From Zooshikella ganghwensis DSM 15267 (GTDB taxonomy: Bacteria > Pseudomonadota > Gammaproteobacteria > Pseudomonadales > Zooshikellaceae): 46,934 nt of DNA. The notes beneath the pieces are model-generated. The model made no database searches, was not told the DNA's origin, and saw nothing but the letters and a program-made list of their open reading frames with translations. Where the stretch lies: positions 1-46,934 of the forward strand of contig NZ_AUAF01000028.1 in the NCBI RefSeq assembly GCF_000428585.1. The letters are read 5' to 3'. The position numbers and the translations under genes are program-made. Below, in pieces: positions 8,933-19,287 of this stretch (the first letter of the stretch is position 1; each line of letters opens with the position of its first letter).

Positions 8933-8962
8933 AAAAAGCTCATATTTATTATGGGCTTTTTT
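8933..8962 (+). terminator. Rho-independent terminator of mepA
   Basis: AAAAAGCTCAT at 8933-8943 pairs with ATGGGCTTTTT at 8951-8961 (one G-U pair), ending in a six-T run. It starts 18 bases after the mepA stop. Confidence 0.8.
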
Positions 8963-9017
8963 AATGTAAAAGACGACAAAGTCACTTAAAAGTCAGGTGC
9001 ACCATTGAATGATGCCC

Positions 9018-9042
9018 AAAAAAAATGCCCGTAAAGACGGGC
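9018..9042 (-). terminator. Strong rho-independent terminator, minus strand
   Basis: GCCCGT (9027-9032), loop AAAG, ACGGGC (9037-9042). Minus-strand transcription runs into eight T (9025-9018). It lies almost 300 bases past the nearest minus-strand gene. Confidence 0.8.
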
Positions 9043-9102
9043 AAAATGCATTAGGGAAAAGAAGATTTACAAGCCGAAATAGCCCTGCAATGAGCTAATT
9101 CG
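9018..9102 (-). ncRNA. Candidate small RNA (~85 nt)
   Basis: On the minus strand a perfect TATAAT (9114-9109) is followed about 67 bases later by a strong terminator hairpin with eight T. No open frame lies between. The predicted transcript would start near 9102 and contain a U/C-rich stretch before the terminator, a layout common for Hfq-dependent sRNAs. A good -35 is not evident. I do not recognise a known sRNA family. The alternative is that this is only the distant terminator of the minus-strand peptidase gene ending at 9334. Bases 9115-9333 hold no gene I can see. Confidence 0.35.
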
Positions 9103-9333
9103 AGTTTCATTATAAGTTTTTTGTTAAATTTTTAAATGGTTATTGTGATACTAATTTGCAACTTTAGTGTTAAAAATGTTAACCAACTGTTGTTGCCTGT
9201 TACGATACTCACGTGATTGTGATCATATTTTATTGGTATAACAACAGCCTGTTAACAATGTTTGTTTTAAATAGGTCCTTTTTTAAGTAACACTTCATTA
9301 CATCTACTGTGTATTCGTTAGATGTAATAAATG

Positions 9334-11118
9334 TCACATCTTTGTCGCAGCATTCTTTTTTGTTAACTGTGTTGGCTTTTCTTGTGATTGACTAGCCAAT
9401 ATTTTTTCTTTAGCCAGCTCGTATAATATTTCCGTGCTTTTTAATAACATTGCCAAGGGTACTGCTTCATTAATGCCGTGATAGTTAACAGGTGGTCCTG
9501 CAATCCGGCCTAGCATAGGTCCTGCTGCGATAAGGGGTAAATATCCTTTGGCGTCTGTCCCACCACCAATGGCTTGAGCAGGGCAGTCTTCTCCCATTAC
9601 TTTACGGTAGGCATTATTCACAAACTGAAAGTTGGGGCTTTCAGTGTCTCGAATATCAGGGGTTACCTTGGTGCTTGTACTAAAGCTAATTTTTGCGTCT
9701 CGATGCTGCTGATTAAAGGCTTGCGTTAGTTGCGTAAAAACAGACTGAAAACGACTCTTGCCGGGTAATAGGCCAAATGTTTTACCATCCCAGGGTTTGT
9801 CTTGGTGGTTTGCGGCATAACGAATATCAACGGCTAATGTAGCCTTGTTGTGTGTTAAGTCGGTCTGTAATCGGGTAATAGCGTAAGTGGTTCCTGTGGT
9901 GAAGACTTTATCCTGTTTTTGCAGTAGCGCGGGGTGGTGTTCACCAAACACTTTGGTACCCCAGGTCCAGGCTACAAACTGGCTAAGCTGACTGAGGCCG
10001 TTTTGTTGCAACGTACCATTATCGGTCAGGTGAGCTAGGAAATTTGTGATGGCAACCAGAGGGTTGGCGCCATCCTCTCGGTTAGCGTGGGGCACTGAGC
10101 CGTGTTGAGCGCCAATCACTGAGGTTGTGAGCTTAAGCTGTGTGGGGCTGACTCGACTGATAGTCATAGGAGCCCGGCGGTAATCTGGGTCGTCAAAAGT
10201 ATAGTGCTGGTAATCTGACTGTATTTGGTCAGCAAGATCATCCAGCAGGGTAGGGTTTTCTGCTTGAAGAAGGACGACTGCCTCGCTTGGTATCTGGTTG
10301 GTTGGACTGTCTTTTGGTGTGTTGATGCTGTGTATCCAAATACCTTGCTTGGGTGTTTCACCCAGTGCTGTAAAGAACTGAGGGCGTTCGATACCTTTCT
10401 CTGCGCGGATACACCATGAGGCATCAAACACGATTCCCAGGTCAGGTACCGCTTGTGGGTTTTCTGCCAAGAACTTCGGCGTTGCCATATCCGTTTCTTC
10501 AGAAGTATCAAACCATACTTCCAAGGTGATGTTATTTAAAGCCTCTGGCGTTGCATCATAGTCTCTTGCAAGCTGTTGCAGGATATTGAGTGTGGCCATT
10601 GCTGGACCTTTGTTGTCCACTGCCCCACGACCCACCAGAAAAGGCTGCTTGGTTTGCTGAAGTTCACGTTGCTCAATACGGGGTTGAAAGGGTTGCCAGT
10701 CCATACCTCCAGGTGCCACAGTATCGAGGTGAGTGATAAAGGATAGTTTCTCTGTGCCATTGCCTAACCGATAGCCAAATAAACGATAAGGGTCGTTAGG
10801 CTGATCGGGGCGATTTTTCCGCCACTCAAAATCTCTGATTTTCAGGTGTTGCTGTTGTTGATTAAAGGTTGAAATGCGCTGGTCAAGCACCGCTTTGATT
10901 TTGTTAAAAGACTGTTGGACTTCTTCACTTGAGCGACCTTCACTACGGTAGCTGGGGATAGCGACTAAGGTATTGGTATCTTGGATAATGGCTTCAGCCA
11001 AAGGGTTCTTTTTGATAGTTTCGGGAAGCGTTTGCTGATGAGTAGGCGTTTGACTGCAACCGGCAATGGCAAGTGCCGTGGCGAGTATTGCGGCGGTTAA
11101 TGGTTGTTTGTTGAACAT
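9334..11118 (-). CDS. M20-family metallopeptidase lipoprotein (dipeptidase-like)
   Basis: 594 residues. The signal peptide ends in the lipobox IAGC (Cys21), so the protein should be membrane-attached and periplasmic. The co-catalytic di-zinc site is complete: His130 in THLDTV, bridging Asp168 in GRGAVDNKG, general base Glu207 with Glu208 in TSEETD, Asp232 in FDASW and His547 near the end in NYHGINE. An inserted lid/dimerisation domain lies at ~260-440. The family cleaves dipeptides or N-acyl amino acids. The ATG at 11118 is supported by AGGA nine bases upstream. It lies 83 bases after the leucine dehydrogenase gene on the same strand and would supply amino acids to that catabolic operon, if cotranscribed. 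Confidence 0.88.
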   Translation of the reverse strand: MFNKQPLTAAILATALAIAGCSQTPTHQQTLPETIKKNPLAEAIIQDTNTLVAIPSYRSEGRSSEEVQQSFNKIKAVLDQRISTFNQQQQHLKIRDFEWRKNRPDQPNDPYRLFGYRLGNGTEKLSFITHLDTVAPGGMDWQPFQPRIEQRELQQTKQPFLVGRGAVDNKGPAMATLNILQQLARDYDATPEALNNITLEVWFDTSEETDMATPKFLAENPQAVPDLGIVFDASWCIRAEKGIERPQFFTALGETPKQGIWIHSINTPKDSPTNQIPSEAVVLLQAENPTLLDDLADQIQSDYQHYTFDDPDYRRAPMTISRVSPTQLKLTTSVIGAQHGSVPHANREDGANPLVAITNFLAHLTDNGTLQQNGLSQLSQFVAWTWGTKVFGEHHPALLQKQDKVFTTGTTYAITRLQTDLTHNKATLAVDIRYAANHQDKPWDGKTFGLLPGKSRFQSVFTQLTQAFNQQHRDAKISFSTSTKVTPDIRDTESPNFQFVNNAYRKVMGEDCPAQAIGGGTDAKGYLPLIAAGPMLGRIAGPPVNYHGINEAVPLAMLLKSTEILYELAKEKILASQSQEKPTQLTKKNAATKM

Positions 11119-11201
11119 TAATTTCCATCCTTGGAAGTGTGTTTAGTTGCAAAAAGATCAGCAGCAATATTTGGTCATCATATGATTTGCCATCAAGAGC
11201 G

Positions 11202-12284
11202 CTACGAGGCCAGCTTTTGTGGTTTTATAGGGCAGCTTCTAAACCGCTCTTCAGCCATTTGGTTGGCAACGCTATTTGTTGATGCTTGCTCGCTATCTGC
11301 ACGCTGAAATATTTCCAGCAGTGTATCGCCAATGCCTTCCACGTGCTGCTTGACTTGCAGGTGATCATAACCTGTTCGCTCGTGGGCGACATCGATAATC
11401 CCTCCCGCATTTATTACATAGTCAGGCGCATACAAAATGCCATGATGACGCAGTTTATCGCCGTGTAATTCATCCTGCAGCTGATTATTGGCTGCTCCCG
11501 CGATAACAGAGGCTTTCAAAAGCGGGATGGTTCTGTCATTGAGTACAGCACCCAGTGCACAAGGAGCAAAAACATCAACCGTTTGGCTGTAAATAGCATC
11601 AGGCTCAACGGCTATCGCATTAAGCTCATCCTGGGCACGCTCAACTTGTTCGGATTGTATATCGGTTACCCAAAGTTTGGCGCCAGCTTTATGTAAATAT
11701 TCTGCCAGTCGATAGCCAACATGCCCAAGCCCCTGGATTGCAACCCGTAAACCTGCCAGGTCAGAGCGGTCAAGGTAGTATCTGGCGCTGGTACTGAGAC
11801 CAACATAAACACCATAGGCTGTCATCGGTGATGGATCACCACTTTTAATATTGCCTTGTAAGTCCTTTTTAGGCGCAATACCCACTACATGGCTGGTGGT
11901 TTGTGCCATTATTTTTAGATCTTCAACACTGGTACCCGCATCTTCAGCGCTAATATAGCAGCCTCCCAGTCGATTAATAAATTCTGCCATCGCCATGAAT
12001 AACTCAGGACTTTTGTCCTGGTGTGGGTCACCAATAATGACAGACTTACCACCACCCAGTGGCAAGCCTGCCAATGCTGATTTATAGGTCATGCCTCGTG
12101 ACAACCTAAGCACATCATAGAGAGCATCATCATCAGTGGCATAAGGCCACATTCGACAACCACCCAAAGCTGGTCCTAACTCCGTGTTATGAATGGCAAT
12201 AATTGCTTTCAGACCTGAAATTGGGTCATGACAAAACAGCACGTTTTCGTGTTGATCGTATTCATGGTGAGAAAAAATGCTCAT
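11202..12284 (-). CDS. ldh: Leucine dehydrogenase (Glu/Leu/Phe/Val dehydrogenase family)
   Basis: 360 residues. It oxidatively deaminates branched-chain amino acids to 2-oxo acids with NAD+. Key residues are at the positions known from Bacillus leucine dehydrogenase: Lys68 (substrate carboxylate) in MTYKSAL, catalytic Lys80 in GGGKSVI and Asp115 in SAEDAGTS. The NAD fold has GLGHVG at 185-190. Strong ribosome site AGGAAGGA before the ATG at 12284. It sits 86 bases downstream of the indolepyruvate oxidoreductase gene, in the same direction, so deamination and oxidation of the resulting oxo acid may be coupled. Valine or phenylalanine specificity cannot be excluded from sequence alone. Confidence 0.93.
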   Translation of the reverse strand: MSIFSHHEYDQHENVLFCHDPISGLKAIIAIHNTELGPALGGCRMWPYATDDDALYDVLRLSRGMTYKSALAGLPLGGGKSVIIGDPHQDKSPELFMAMAEFINRLGGCYISAEDAGTSVEDLKIMAQTTSHVVGIAPKKDLQGNIKSGDPSPMTAYGVYVGLSTSARYYLDRSDLAGLRVAIQGLGHVGYRLAEYLHKAGAKLWVTDIQSEQVERAQDELNAIAVEPDAIYSQTVDVFAPCALGAVLNDRTIPLLKASVIAGAANNQLQDELHGDKLRHHGILYAPDYVINAGGIIDVAHERTGYDHLQVKQHVEGIGDTLLEIFQRADSEQASTNSVANQMAEERFRSCPIKPQKLAS

Positions 12285-12370
12285 GTTGATCCTTCCTCTG
12301 TTAGCAAGTGCATCTTGTTATTGTTTTATAGTGCGACTTTTTCATTTGACTGCTTTACGCTTTAAATGGT

Positions 12371-15300
12371 TTAAGTTCTAACTTCGTAGAAGTTAACGGC
12401 CTTTTCCTGCTGAGCAGGCTTTTGGGTCGGTGAAACTGGTTGCTGGCTGATATCTATCATTGATGGCGTAGTGAATGTTTCTAGTAAGCTAGTCAGCGTG
12501 TTAGCAACCCGTTGATAGTTTGCCATTTTGATATGACCGTAGCCTCGGATTTGCGGGATAAGAGCCGCCCACTTCAATGCAGTAGCATAGTTTTGGCTTG
12601 TGAGGTGGGTGATGATTAGGCTGACAGAATGCTCAAACTGTTGAATAAGTTGGCGCTCAAAACGGCGGTCTTTGGTCCAGCTAAAGGGGTCAAAGGGGGT
12701 TCCACGCAGGTGCTTACCATGCTGAAGAAGTTTGAAGGCGGACTTAAGCCAGCCACTATAAGCACGCTTTCGTGGTAATCCCGTGAACGGATCACGTCGA
12801 TTAAACAAGGGCGGCGCTAGATTAAACTCCAGTTTGTAGTGTCCAGTGAACTGTGCGTCCAGGTATTCCTGAAAGCTTGGCAAACTAAACAGGCGGGCTA
12901 CTTCATACTCATCCTTGTAAGCCAGCAAGTGGGCATAACTCAAAGCGATTTGCCGACTGAGTTGATCACCACACTTAAGCGCATCCTCTCGCTGTTGTAC
13001 ACGTCGCACAAGCTGTTCAAAACGGTTTGCATAACGTTGGTTTTGATAGGCGATCAGTCGCTTTCGCTGTTCAGCAATGATTGTGTTCAGATCGCTGATT
13101 AACTGAATAGGCGTTGCCTGTTCCTGTGCATCGTTCGTCTCAGAGAGCTTTTGCATAACCTCTTCAGGACATTGGGCATAGCGCCTTCCCCATAAAAAGG
13201 CTTGCTGATTGAGAGTGACAGCAACATTGTTTAATTCAATGGCTTTGTTTATGGCATCGGCAGAAACAGGTAGTAAACCATGCTGGTAAGCAACACCCAC
13301 TATAAATAGATTGCAGGCAATGGCATCACCTAACAGTTTGCTGGCAACCGTGTGTGCATCAATAGCCCACTGCTGGTCAGGTGCTAAAGCCTGTTGGACT
13401 TGGCTAAGTAGTTCAGTAGAGGGGAGGTTGAAGTCTGCATCACGGGTGAAAGCTGCAGGCATCGTCAAATAATTATTGATGACACCTGCGGTTTTGATAT
13501 GGAGCTTTTCCAACACATCCTGTTGTGCTGCCACCATCAGATCACAGGCAAGCAGCAGGTCTGTACTTTTGCTGGGCGTGCGGACACTATTGATCTGGTG
13601 TTGATGAGGGGCGATACGAATATGGCTAGTGACACCGCCGTACTTTTGGGCTAACCCAGTCTGATCAAGCACAGAGAAGCCTTTGCCTTCAAGGTGGGCT
13701 GCCATCCCTAGTAAAGCACCTATAGTGACAACACCTGTACCACCAATCCCGGTCACGAGGATGTTATAAGGTTGGTCGAGCGGTAATGGTGTAGGTTCGG
13801 GTAATGACGCTGACCAGTCGGTATTAATTTGTTGGCCTTTACGTAATTGACCACCTTTTACTGTGACGAAGCTTGGGCAAAATCCCTGGTTGCAGCTGTA
13901 GTCTTTATTGCAGCTGGACTGATCAATAGCGCGTTTGCGACCTAGGGGCGTCATTTTCGGTTGGATCGACAAACAGCCACTTTGTTGACCACAGTCGCCA
14001 CATCCTTCACAGACTTCAGGGTGAATAACCAGTCGTTTGGCGGGATCAGGAAAAGCATTTCGTTTTCTACGACGACGCTTTTCAGCGGCACAGGTCTGGG
14101 CATAGATGAGCACAGTGGTACCTTCCGTTTCTCGCAGTACCTTTTGCACATGATCCAATGCATCACGGTTAAACACCTCAACCCCTGGAGCAAAGTCTTT
14201 AGGGTTTTGGTAGGCTTCGGGGGTATCTGTGACCACCACCGTTTTGGTGACGCCTTCTGCTGCTACTTGCTGGGTGATTTGACCCACACTGAGAGGACCA
14301 TCAACAGGCTGTCCACCTGTCATGGCGACAGCATCGTTATAAAGAATCTTAAAGGTAATGTTGACCTTGGCTGCAACTGCCGCACGAATGGCAAGAATAC
14401 CAGAGTGATAGTAAGTGCCATCGCCCAGATTCTGAAAAATGTGTGAGGTTTCAGTAAAGGGAGCTTGACCAATCCAGGTAACACCTTCGCCTCCCATTTG
14501 GGTGAAGGTATCGGTGTTGCGGTCCATCCATGTCACCATATAGTGACAGCCAATTCCTCCTGTAGCACGGCTGCCCTCAGGGACTTTGGTTGATGTATTG
14601 TGTGGGCAGCCTGAGCAATAGTGTGGTGCTCTTTGTGCTGAGGGCGTTGCTGCTTCTTGATTGGGGGCTTGCTGGAGATACGCAAGTCTTCGCTTAAGTG
14701 CACTGTGCTGGGGTAAACAGGTGATTAATGACTGGCCTAATGCTTGAGCGATTATGCCCGCACTCAACTCTAGCTTACCGGTCAAGCCAGTAGAGGCGCT
14801 CAGAGGCGAGGTTTTACCCATGATTTGGGGGCGCTGAGTATCTGGGAGGTGATAAAGCAGTTGTCGAAGCTGGTCTTCCAACAAGGGACGTTTTTCTTCA
14901 ACCACCCAAATGCGGGGATACTGCTTTGCAAACGCAGTTATTCGCGTGGGTTCCAGTGGCCAAACTAAGCCAGCTTTGTAAATACCAATCCCAGCAGCGG
15001 CGGCTTCTTGCTGGGTGATACCTAGTAACTCTAAGGCCTGCAATGTGTCGTAGTAGCTTTTGCCAGAAGTGACAATGCCCAGAGTAGGGAGGTGGGTTGG
15101 TTTGAGCTTTACTTGGTCAAGTTGGTGGTGGTAAACAAAGGCATGGATGGCCGGAAGTTTAAAATCATGAAGTCGAGCTTCCTGTTGTGCTGGAGGGTCA
15201 GGCCAGCGGATATTCAGCCCATTTTCAGGCAGGATAAAGTCTGGAGGAGGGCTGAGATCAAGGGGCTGGTTATCAATACTAACAGCCATCGTTGAATCCA

Positions 15301-15916
15301 TGATGTCAGCTAATGCTTTTACTCCCACCCAGCAACCACTGAATCGGGAAAGGCCATAGCCAAATAGCCCATAATCTATAAGCTCCTGCAAGTTGCCAGG
15401 GTAGAGTACCGGAATCATGGCATCGACAAAGGCATAGTCACTTTGGTGAGGAAGTGTTGAGGACTTACACGCGTGGTCATCGCCTGCCAATGCCAGGACA
15501 CCACCCAGCGGGGATGAGCCTGCTGCATTGGCATGTTTAAATACATCACCCGTGCGGTCAACACCAGGGCCTTTGCCATACCATAAGCCAAACACACCTT
15601 GATATTGAGCGCCAGGAAATAACCCTACCTGTTGACTGCCCCATACTGCAGTAGCACCTAAATCTTCGTTAATACCTGGTTGGAAGCTAATATGGTGTGC
15701 TTTAAGGTGTTTTTTTGCCTGCCAAAATGTTTTATCCAGTCCACCCAGAGGGGAACCACGATAACCGGAAACAAAGCCAGCGGTGTGTAAGCTTCGTGCC
15801 TGGTCATGCTGTTGCTGCAGCATCAATAGCCGAGTCACGGCTTGTGCACCATTGACATGGATGGTGCCCGAAGCACGGGTATACTTGTCGTCGAGATTGA
15901 CGTCAGCCAAGTTCAT
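12371..15916 (-). CDS. Indolepyruvate ferredoxin oxidoreductase, fused alpha-beta-gamma type
   Basis: 1181 residues from the ATG at 15916, preceded by GAGGAG at 7 bases; in-frame ATGs at 15931 and 15955 have worse or abutting ribosome sites. This cytosolic thiamine-diphosphate, iron-sulfur enzyme decarboxylates aryl or branched 2-oxo acids to acyl-CoA. The N-terminal pyruvate-oxidoreductase-like TPP half includes SGYRGSPLGGLD and GDDHACKSSTLPHQSDY. A cysteine cluster (HYCSGCPHN ... GIGCHY) near residues 430-465 precedes the TPP/Mg motif (GDGTYYHSG). A ferredoxin-like cluster (VCEGCGDCGQQSGCL) lies near 625. The gamma domain starts at GIGGTGVVTIG, and a C-terminal DUF-type extension of ~250 residues follows. 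Long fused forms like this are typical of aerobic proteobacteria. It is first in the putative operon with leucine dehydrogenase and the M20 peptidase. Confidence 0.93.
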   Translation of the reverse strand: MNLADVNLDDKYTRASGTIHVNGAQAVTRLLMLQQQHDQARSLHTAGFVSGYRGSPLGGLDKTFWQAKKHLKAHHISFQPGINEDLGATAVWGSQQVGLFPGAQYQGVFGLWYGKGPGVDRTGDVFKHANAAGSSPLGGVLALAGDDHACKSSTLPHQSDYAFVDAMIPVLYPGNLQELIDYGLFGYGLSRFSGCWVGVKALADIMDSTMAVSIDNQPLDLSPPPDFILPENGLNIRWPDPPAQQEARLHDFKLPAIHAFVYHHQLDQVKLKPTHLPTLGIVTSGKSYYDTLQALELLGITQQEAAAAGIGIYKAGLVWPLEPTRITAFAKQYPRIWVVEEKRPLLEDQLRQLLYHLPDTQRPQIMGKTSPLSASTGLTGKLELSAGIIAQALGQSLITCLPQHSALKRRLAYLQQAPNQEAATPSAQRAPHYCSGCPHNTSTKVPEGSRATGGIGCHYMVTWMDRNTDTFTQMGGEGVTWIGQAPFTETSHIFQNLGDGTYYHSGILAIRAAVAAKVNITFKILYNDAVAMTGGQPVDGPLSVGQITQQVAAEGVTKTVVVTDTPEAYQNPKDFAPGVEVFNRDALDHVQKVLRETEGTTVLIYAQTCAAEKRRRRKRNAFPDPAKRLVIHPEVCEGCGDCGQQSGCLSIQPKMTPLGRKRAIDQSSCNKDYSCNQGFCPSFVTVKGGQLRKGQQINTDWSASLPEPTPLPLDQPYNILVTGIGGTGVVTIGALLGMAAHLEGKGFSVLDQTGLAQKYGGVTSHIRIAPHQHQINSVRTPSKSTDLLLACDLMVAAQQDVLEKLHIKTAGVINNYLTMPAAFTRDADFNLPSTELLSQVQQALAPDQQWAIDAHTVASKLLGDAIACNLFIVGVAYQHGLLPVSADAINKAIELNNVAVTLNQQAFLWGRRYAQCPEEVMQKLSETNDAQEQATPIQLISDLNTIIAEQRKRLIAYQNQRYANRFEQLVRRVQQREDALKCGDQLSRQIALSYAHLLAYKDEYEVARLFSLPSFQEYLDAQFTGHYKLEFNLAPPLFNRRDPFTGLPRKRAYSGWLKSAFKLLQHGKHLRGTPFDPFSWTKDRRFERQLIQQFEHSVSLIITHLTSQNYATALKWAALIPQIRGYGHIKMANYQRVANTLTSLLETFTTPSMIDISQQPVSPTQKPAQQEKAVNFYEVRT

Positions 15917-16698
15917 AAGCTTGCTCCTCATCCCCTCAGAGGGGGTATAGGCCATCCGTTGACCTTGATGTTTTATTATTGTTGAGCGCTAGGGGCTTAA
16001 AATATGAGTCAATTCAGGCGTTAAATGTCACCTAAAGCGCTATAAGCACATGCTCTTTATTTTGCCGCATTGGTATTAGTCTTGAGGAAACTATGAGATG
16101 CGGTAATGGTGCTGAGGGGGAGGTGTAAAGCTATTAGTGGCTTTTAAACTAAGATTGTTGGCTAGGTATATGAGTAAAGAGGGCTTAAGGACATTAATTA
16201 GTTGAGTCATTTTGCTTTTCTCCTCTTGCAGGATCACTGCAAATTTGGTGTTTGTTTTGTTGTTATTGTTAGTGCTAATTGCTTTGTCTGCTTAGCGTAA
16301 AGTGTCATCTGCCGAGAGCAGGTGTGCTTTCCCTTTGACCACTTCTAGTGTGGTTGCTAGCTCACGTCATTGTGAAAAGCAGCATGTTATTTTTAATTCA
16401 GTGTGAACACGGCATGGGTAATGCGGTGCTTAATGGCTCCTTGTGGGAGCACGGCACACAATGTACTTTGTCGTAATGTTGCGTGCTAAGCTCTAGCAAA
16501 GCAAGGCTTGAGTAGTTTGTCAATAAAACTTCATTTGTAGTGCTTTGCAAGTTTGAATACTCAGTTTTATTTATTGGTTCTGTAATTTTGGCGTAACAGT
16601 CGTGTTTTGTTTTTCGTTAATGACTGGTTTTAACTGTGCCAGTTTTCGTATAATCCCTCTCCTTTAGACACTCAACTGATTAGGTAATCAAAGAATCT
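15917..16698. other. Divergent promoter region between the oxidoreductase gene and gltX
   Basis: About 780 bases without a credible gene. AGCGCTAGG near 15985 and CCTAAAGCGCT near 16031-16041 form an imperfect inverted repeat about 40 bases apart, within 130 bases of the oxidoreductase start. A perfect TATAAT at 16649-16654 lies 44 bases before the gltX ATG and probably serves as its -10 element, but no good -35 sits at 16-18 bp. Nothing else is seen. Confidence 0.4.
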
Positions 16699-18210
16699 AT
16701 GACTGTCCGTACGCGAATAGCTCCATCACCCACAGGTGATCCTCATGTGGGTACGGCCTATATTGCTCTATTTAACTACTGTTTTGCCCGTCAACATGGT
16801 GGTCAGTTTATTCTTCGTATTGAGGATACTGATCAGGCACGGAGTACTCCTGAATCAGAACGAATGATTTTGGAATCACTACGCTGGCTGGGCTTGCAGT
16901 GGGATGAAGGGCCAGATGTGGCAGGTGGTGCTGGACCTTATCGCCAAAGTGAGCGGATGGAGATTTATGGTAAGTATGCAGAGCAACTAGTTGCTGATGG
17001 TCACGCCTTTTATTGCTTTGCTACCGCCGAAGAGCTGGATGAAATGCGTCAGCAGCAGATCGAGCGGGGAGAAACACCTAAATACGATGGCCGTGGGTTA
17101 AAGCTTTCAAAAGAGGAAGTCGAGCAGCGGCTGGCTGCAGGTGAACCCCATGTTATTCGAATGAAAATACCTGAAGAAGGTGTTTGCCAAGTGCCTGATA
17201 TGCTTCGTGATCCCATTGATATTAATTGGAGTCAGGTGGATATGCAGGTGCTGCTGAAAGCAGATGGTATGCCTACCTACCATTTAGCCAATGTGGTTGA
17301 TGATCACTTAATGGGTATCACTCATGTTATTCGCGGTGAAGAGTGGATTAACTCTGCGCCTAAACATATTTTGTTATATCAGTATTTTGGCTGGGATATG
17401 CCTACCTTGTGTCATATGCCTTTGCTGCGAAATCCTGATAAAAGTAAATTGAGTAAGCGAAAAAACCCAACCTGTATTACGTATTATCAACGTATGGGCT
17501 TTTTGCCAGAAGCGCTGTTGAACTACTTAGGGCGCATGGGCTGGTCGATGCCTGACGAGCGTGAAAAGTTTACGCTTGCTGAAATGATTGAAAACTTTAA
17601 TATCTCACGAGTATCACTGGGTGGACCCATTTTCGATCAGGAAAAACTAAGCTGGTTGAATGGCCAATGGTTGCGTGAACTTTCAGTTGAAGATTTTGCA
17701 AAAAGAATGCAAACGTGGGCAGTCAATACTGACTACATGATGCAGATTGCCCCGTTGCTGCAAACCCGGGTGGAACGCTTATCTGATGCTGCTTCACTGG
17801 GAAGCTTCTTTTTTGCCGGATTGCTTGATGTTCAGCCTGAGCAATTCAGCCATAAACAGTTAGATGAAGAAGCCATCAAACGGATTCTACAGTTTGTTCT
17901 CTGGCGGTTAGAAACAGTGCGTAACTGGGAAAAAGACAAGCTATTTGCTGAAATCAAAGCAATAAGTAAAGCCATGGATATTAAGCTAAAGGACTTTTTG
18001 TTCCCCTTGTTTGTGGCGGTCACTGGCTCACCTTCATCCGTTTCAGTATTTGATGCGATGGCGATTTTAGGCGCTGATATAACCCGTGCCAGATTGCGTC
18101 ATGCGGTCACTGTGTTAGGAGGTTTTTCCAAGAAAGCAGGTAAACGTTTGGAAAAGGATTATCAGCAACTGCTGACTAAAATGTTGGAAGATAGAGCGGT
18201 GGCTGAATAA
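16699..18210 (+). CDS. gltX: Glutamyl-tRNA synthetase
   Basis: 503 residues, standard length for class Ib GluRS. It charges tRNA-Glu with glutamate in the cytosol. The HIGH-type motif is [12 protein letters not shown] (residues 9-20) and the KMSKS-type loop is KLSKR (250-254). The substrate block [10 protein letters not shown] and the C-terminal all-helical anticodon-binding domain (~330-500) are present. It is followed by three tRNA-Glu genes within 900 bases, the cognate substrates. A tRNA-Glu-rich array beside gltX is a sensible arrangement, but a strong hairpin separates them, so they are probably separate transcripts. Confidence 0.98.
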   Translation: MTVRTRIAPSPTGDPHVGTAYIALFNYCFARQHGGQFILRIEDTDQARSTPESERMILESLRWLGLQWDEGPDVAGGAGPYRQSERMEIYGKYAEQLVADGHAFYCFATAEELDEMRQQQIERGETPKYDGRGLKLSKEEVEQRLAAGEPHVIRMKIPEEGVCQVPDMLRDPIDINWSQVDMQVLLKADGMPTYHLANVVDDHLMGITHVIRGEEWINSAPKHILLYQYFGWDMPTLCHMPLLRNPDKSKLSKRKNPTCITYYQRMGFLPEALLNYLGRMGWSMPDEREKFTLAEMIENFNISRVSLGGPIFDQEKLSWLNGQWLRELSVEDFAKRMQTWAVNTDYMMQIAPLLQTRVERLSDAASLGSFFFAGLLDVQPEQFSHKQLDEEAIKRILQFVLWRLETVRNWEKDKLFAEIKAISKAMDIKLKDFLFPLFVAVTGSPSSVSVFDAMAILGADITRARLRHAVTVLGGFSKKAGKRLEKDYQQLLTKMLEDRAVAE

Positions 18211-18232
18211 TTATTCTAGTCTAAGGTTTGCA

Positions 18233-18263
18233 GGGTAAGCCCTTAACGCTGAAGGGCTTATCC
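18233..18263 (+). terminator. Hairpin after gltX
   Basis: A 12-bp stem (18233-18244 with 18252-18263, one G-U) and a seven-base loop, 22 bases past the stop. There is no T-run, so it could be a weak or Rho-assisted terminator or an mRNA-stabilising hairpin. The next 297 bases to the tRNA array hold no gene. A TTGACG at 18495-18500 may be a -35 for the tRNA transcript, but its -10 is unclear. Confidence 0.5.
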
Positions 18264-18560
18264 TGGGCTTAATGATCATGATAGTAGCGTGGTATCCCAG
18301 AAACAGTAGAGCAATATACATCGGATGTTGTTTACTTAAGTTAAATCGCAGCTAAATGCTTGACAGCACACAGCAAGCGCCATAGAATGCGCACCACGTT
18401 TCGGGGGTAACGCCACTGAAACAGGTAGTCCAAGTATTTTGGCAGCTGATGATCAGCAACGAGCAAAAAAGCTTAAGTTGAGGTCATTATGTTGTTGACG
18501 CTGCAAAGTGAAGTTAGAAAAGTTAGATTGGATATTTAAGAAGTATTTTTGCTTCTATGT

Positions 18561-18636
<76 letters not shown>

Positions 18637-18651
18637 AAATCGAAGGTTTAC

Positions 18652-18727
18652 GTCCCCTTCGTCTAGTGGCCTAGGACACTGCCCTTTCACGGCAGTAACA
18701 GGGGTTCGAGTCCCCTAGGGGACGCCA
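18652..18727 (+). tRNA. tRNA-Glu (TTC), copy 1
   Basis: 76 nt, GTCCCCT acceptor stem paired with AGGGGAC, encoded GCCA end. The anticodon loop CTTTCAC reads TTC. The T-arm has GGTTCGAGTCC. Sequence is identical to copies 2 and 3. Confidence 0.97.
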
Positions 18728-18734
18728 TATTTAT

Positions 18735-18810
<76 letters not shown>

Positions 18811-18834
18811 ATTTCTAACGTTTTGTATTGTTGC

Positions 18835-18910
18835 GTCCCCTTCGTCTAGTGGCCTAGGACACTGCCCTTTCACGGCAGTAACAGGGGTTCGAGTCCCCTA
18901 GGGGACGCCA
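18835..18910 (+). tRNA. tRNA-Glu (TTC), copy 2
   Basis: Exact repeat of the first Glu gene, 183 bases downstream of it. The anticodon is TTC and CCA is encoded. Confidence 0.97.
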
Positions 18911-18916
18911 TATTAT

Positions 18917-18992
<76 letters not shown>

Positions 18993-19016
18993 ATTTCTAA
19001 CGTTTTATATTGTTGC

Positions 19017-19092
19017 GTCCCCTTCGTCTAGTGGCCTAGGACACTGCCCTTTCACGGCAGTAACAGGGGTTCGAGTCCCCTAGGGGACGCCA
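19017..19092 (+). tRNA. tRNA-Glu (TTC), copy 3
   Basis: Third identical Glu gene. It closes the array and is followed 85 bases later by a terminator. Confidence 0.97.
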
Positions 19093-19177
19093 TATTATCA
19101 AGAGTTCATTGATTGAGCTGCTTATAAGCAGCGAGTTGATGAACCTTGGCTTTTGAAGAATTGTTTACCGCCCAAAA

Positions 19178-19206
19178 AACCGACTCAATGTAGTCGGTTT
19201 TTTTGT
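19178..19206. terminator. Bidirectional terminator between tRNA array and cfa
   Basis: AACCGACT (19178-19185), six-base loop, AGTCGGTT (19192-19199), then a long T-run on the plus strand. The minus strand also gives six T (from 19179 down to 19174), so it can end both the tRNA transcript and the minus-strand lipid operon. Confidence 0.85.
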
Positions 19207-19287
19207 TTCTGGCTTTTTTCAGTAAAAGGTTTACGGTCTATTCAAGGACTGTAAAGTTGTTGAATGATAAACACTCGTTCTGGCTCA

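Noticed and set aside
13961-14446. 161-codon plus-strand open frame inside the oxidoreductase gene
   Set aside because: It lies entirely antisense to a strongly supported enzyme gene whose conserved cysteine motifs fall here; the translation resembles no protein.
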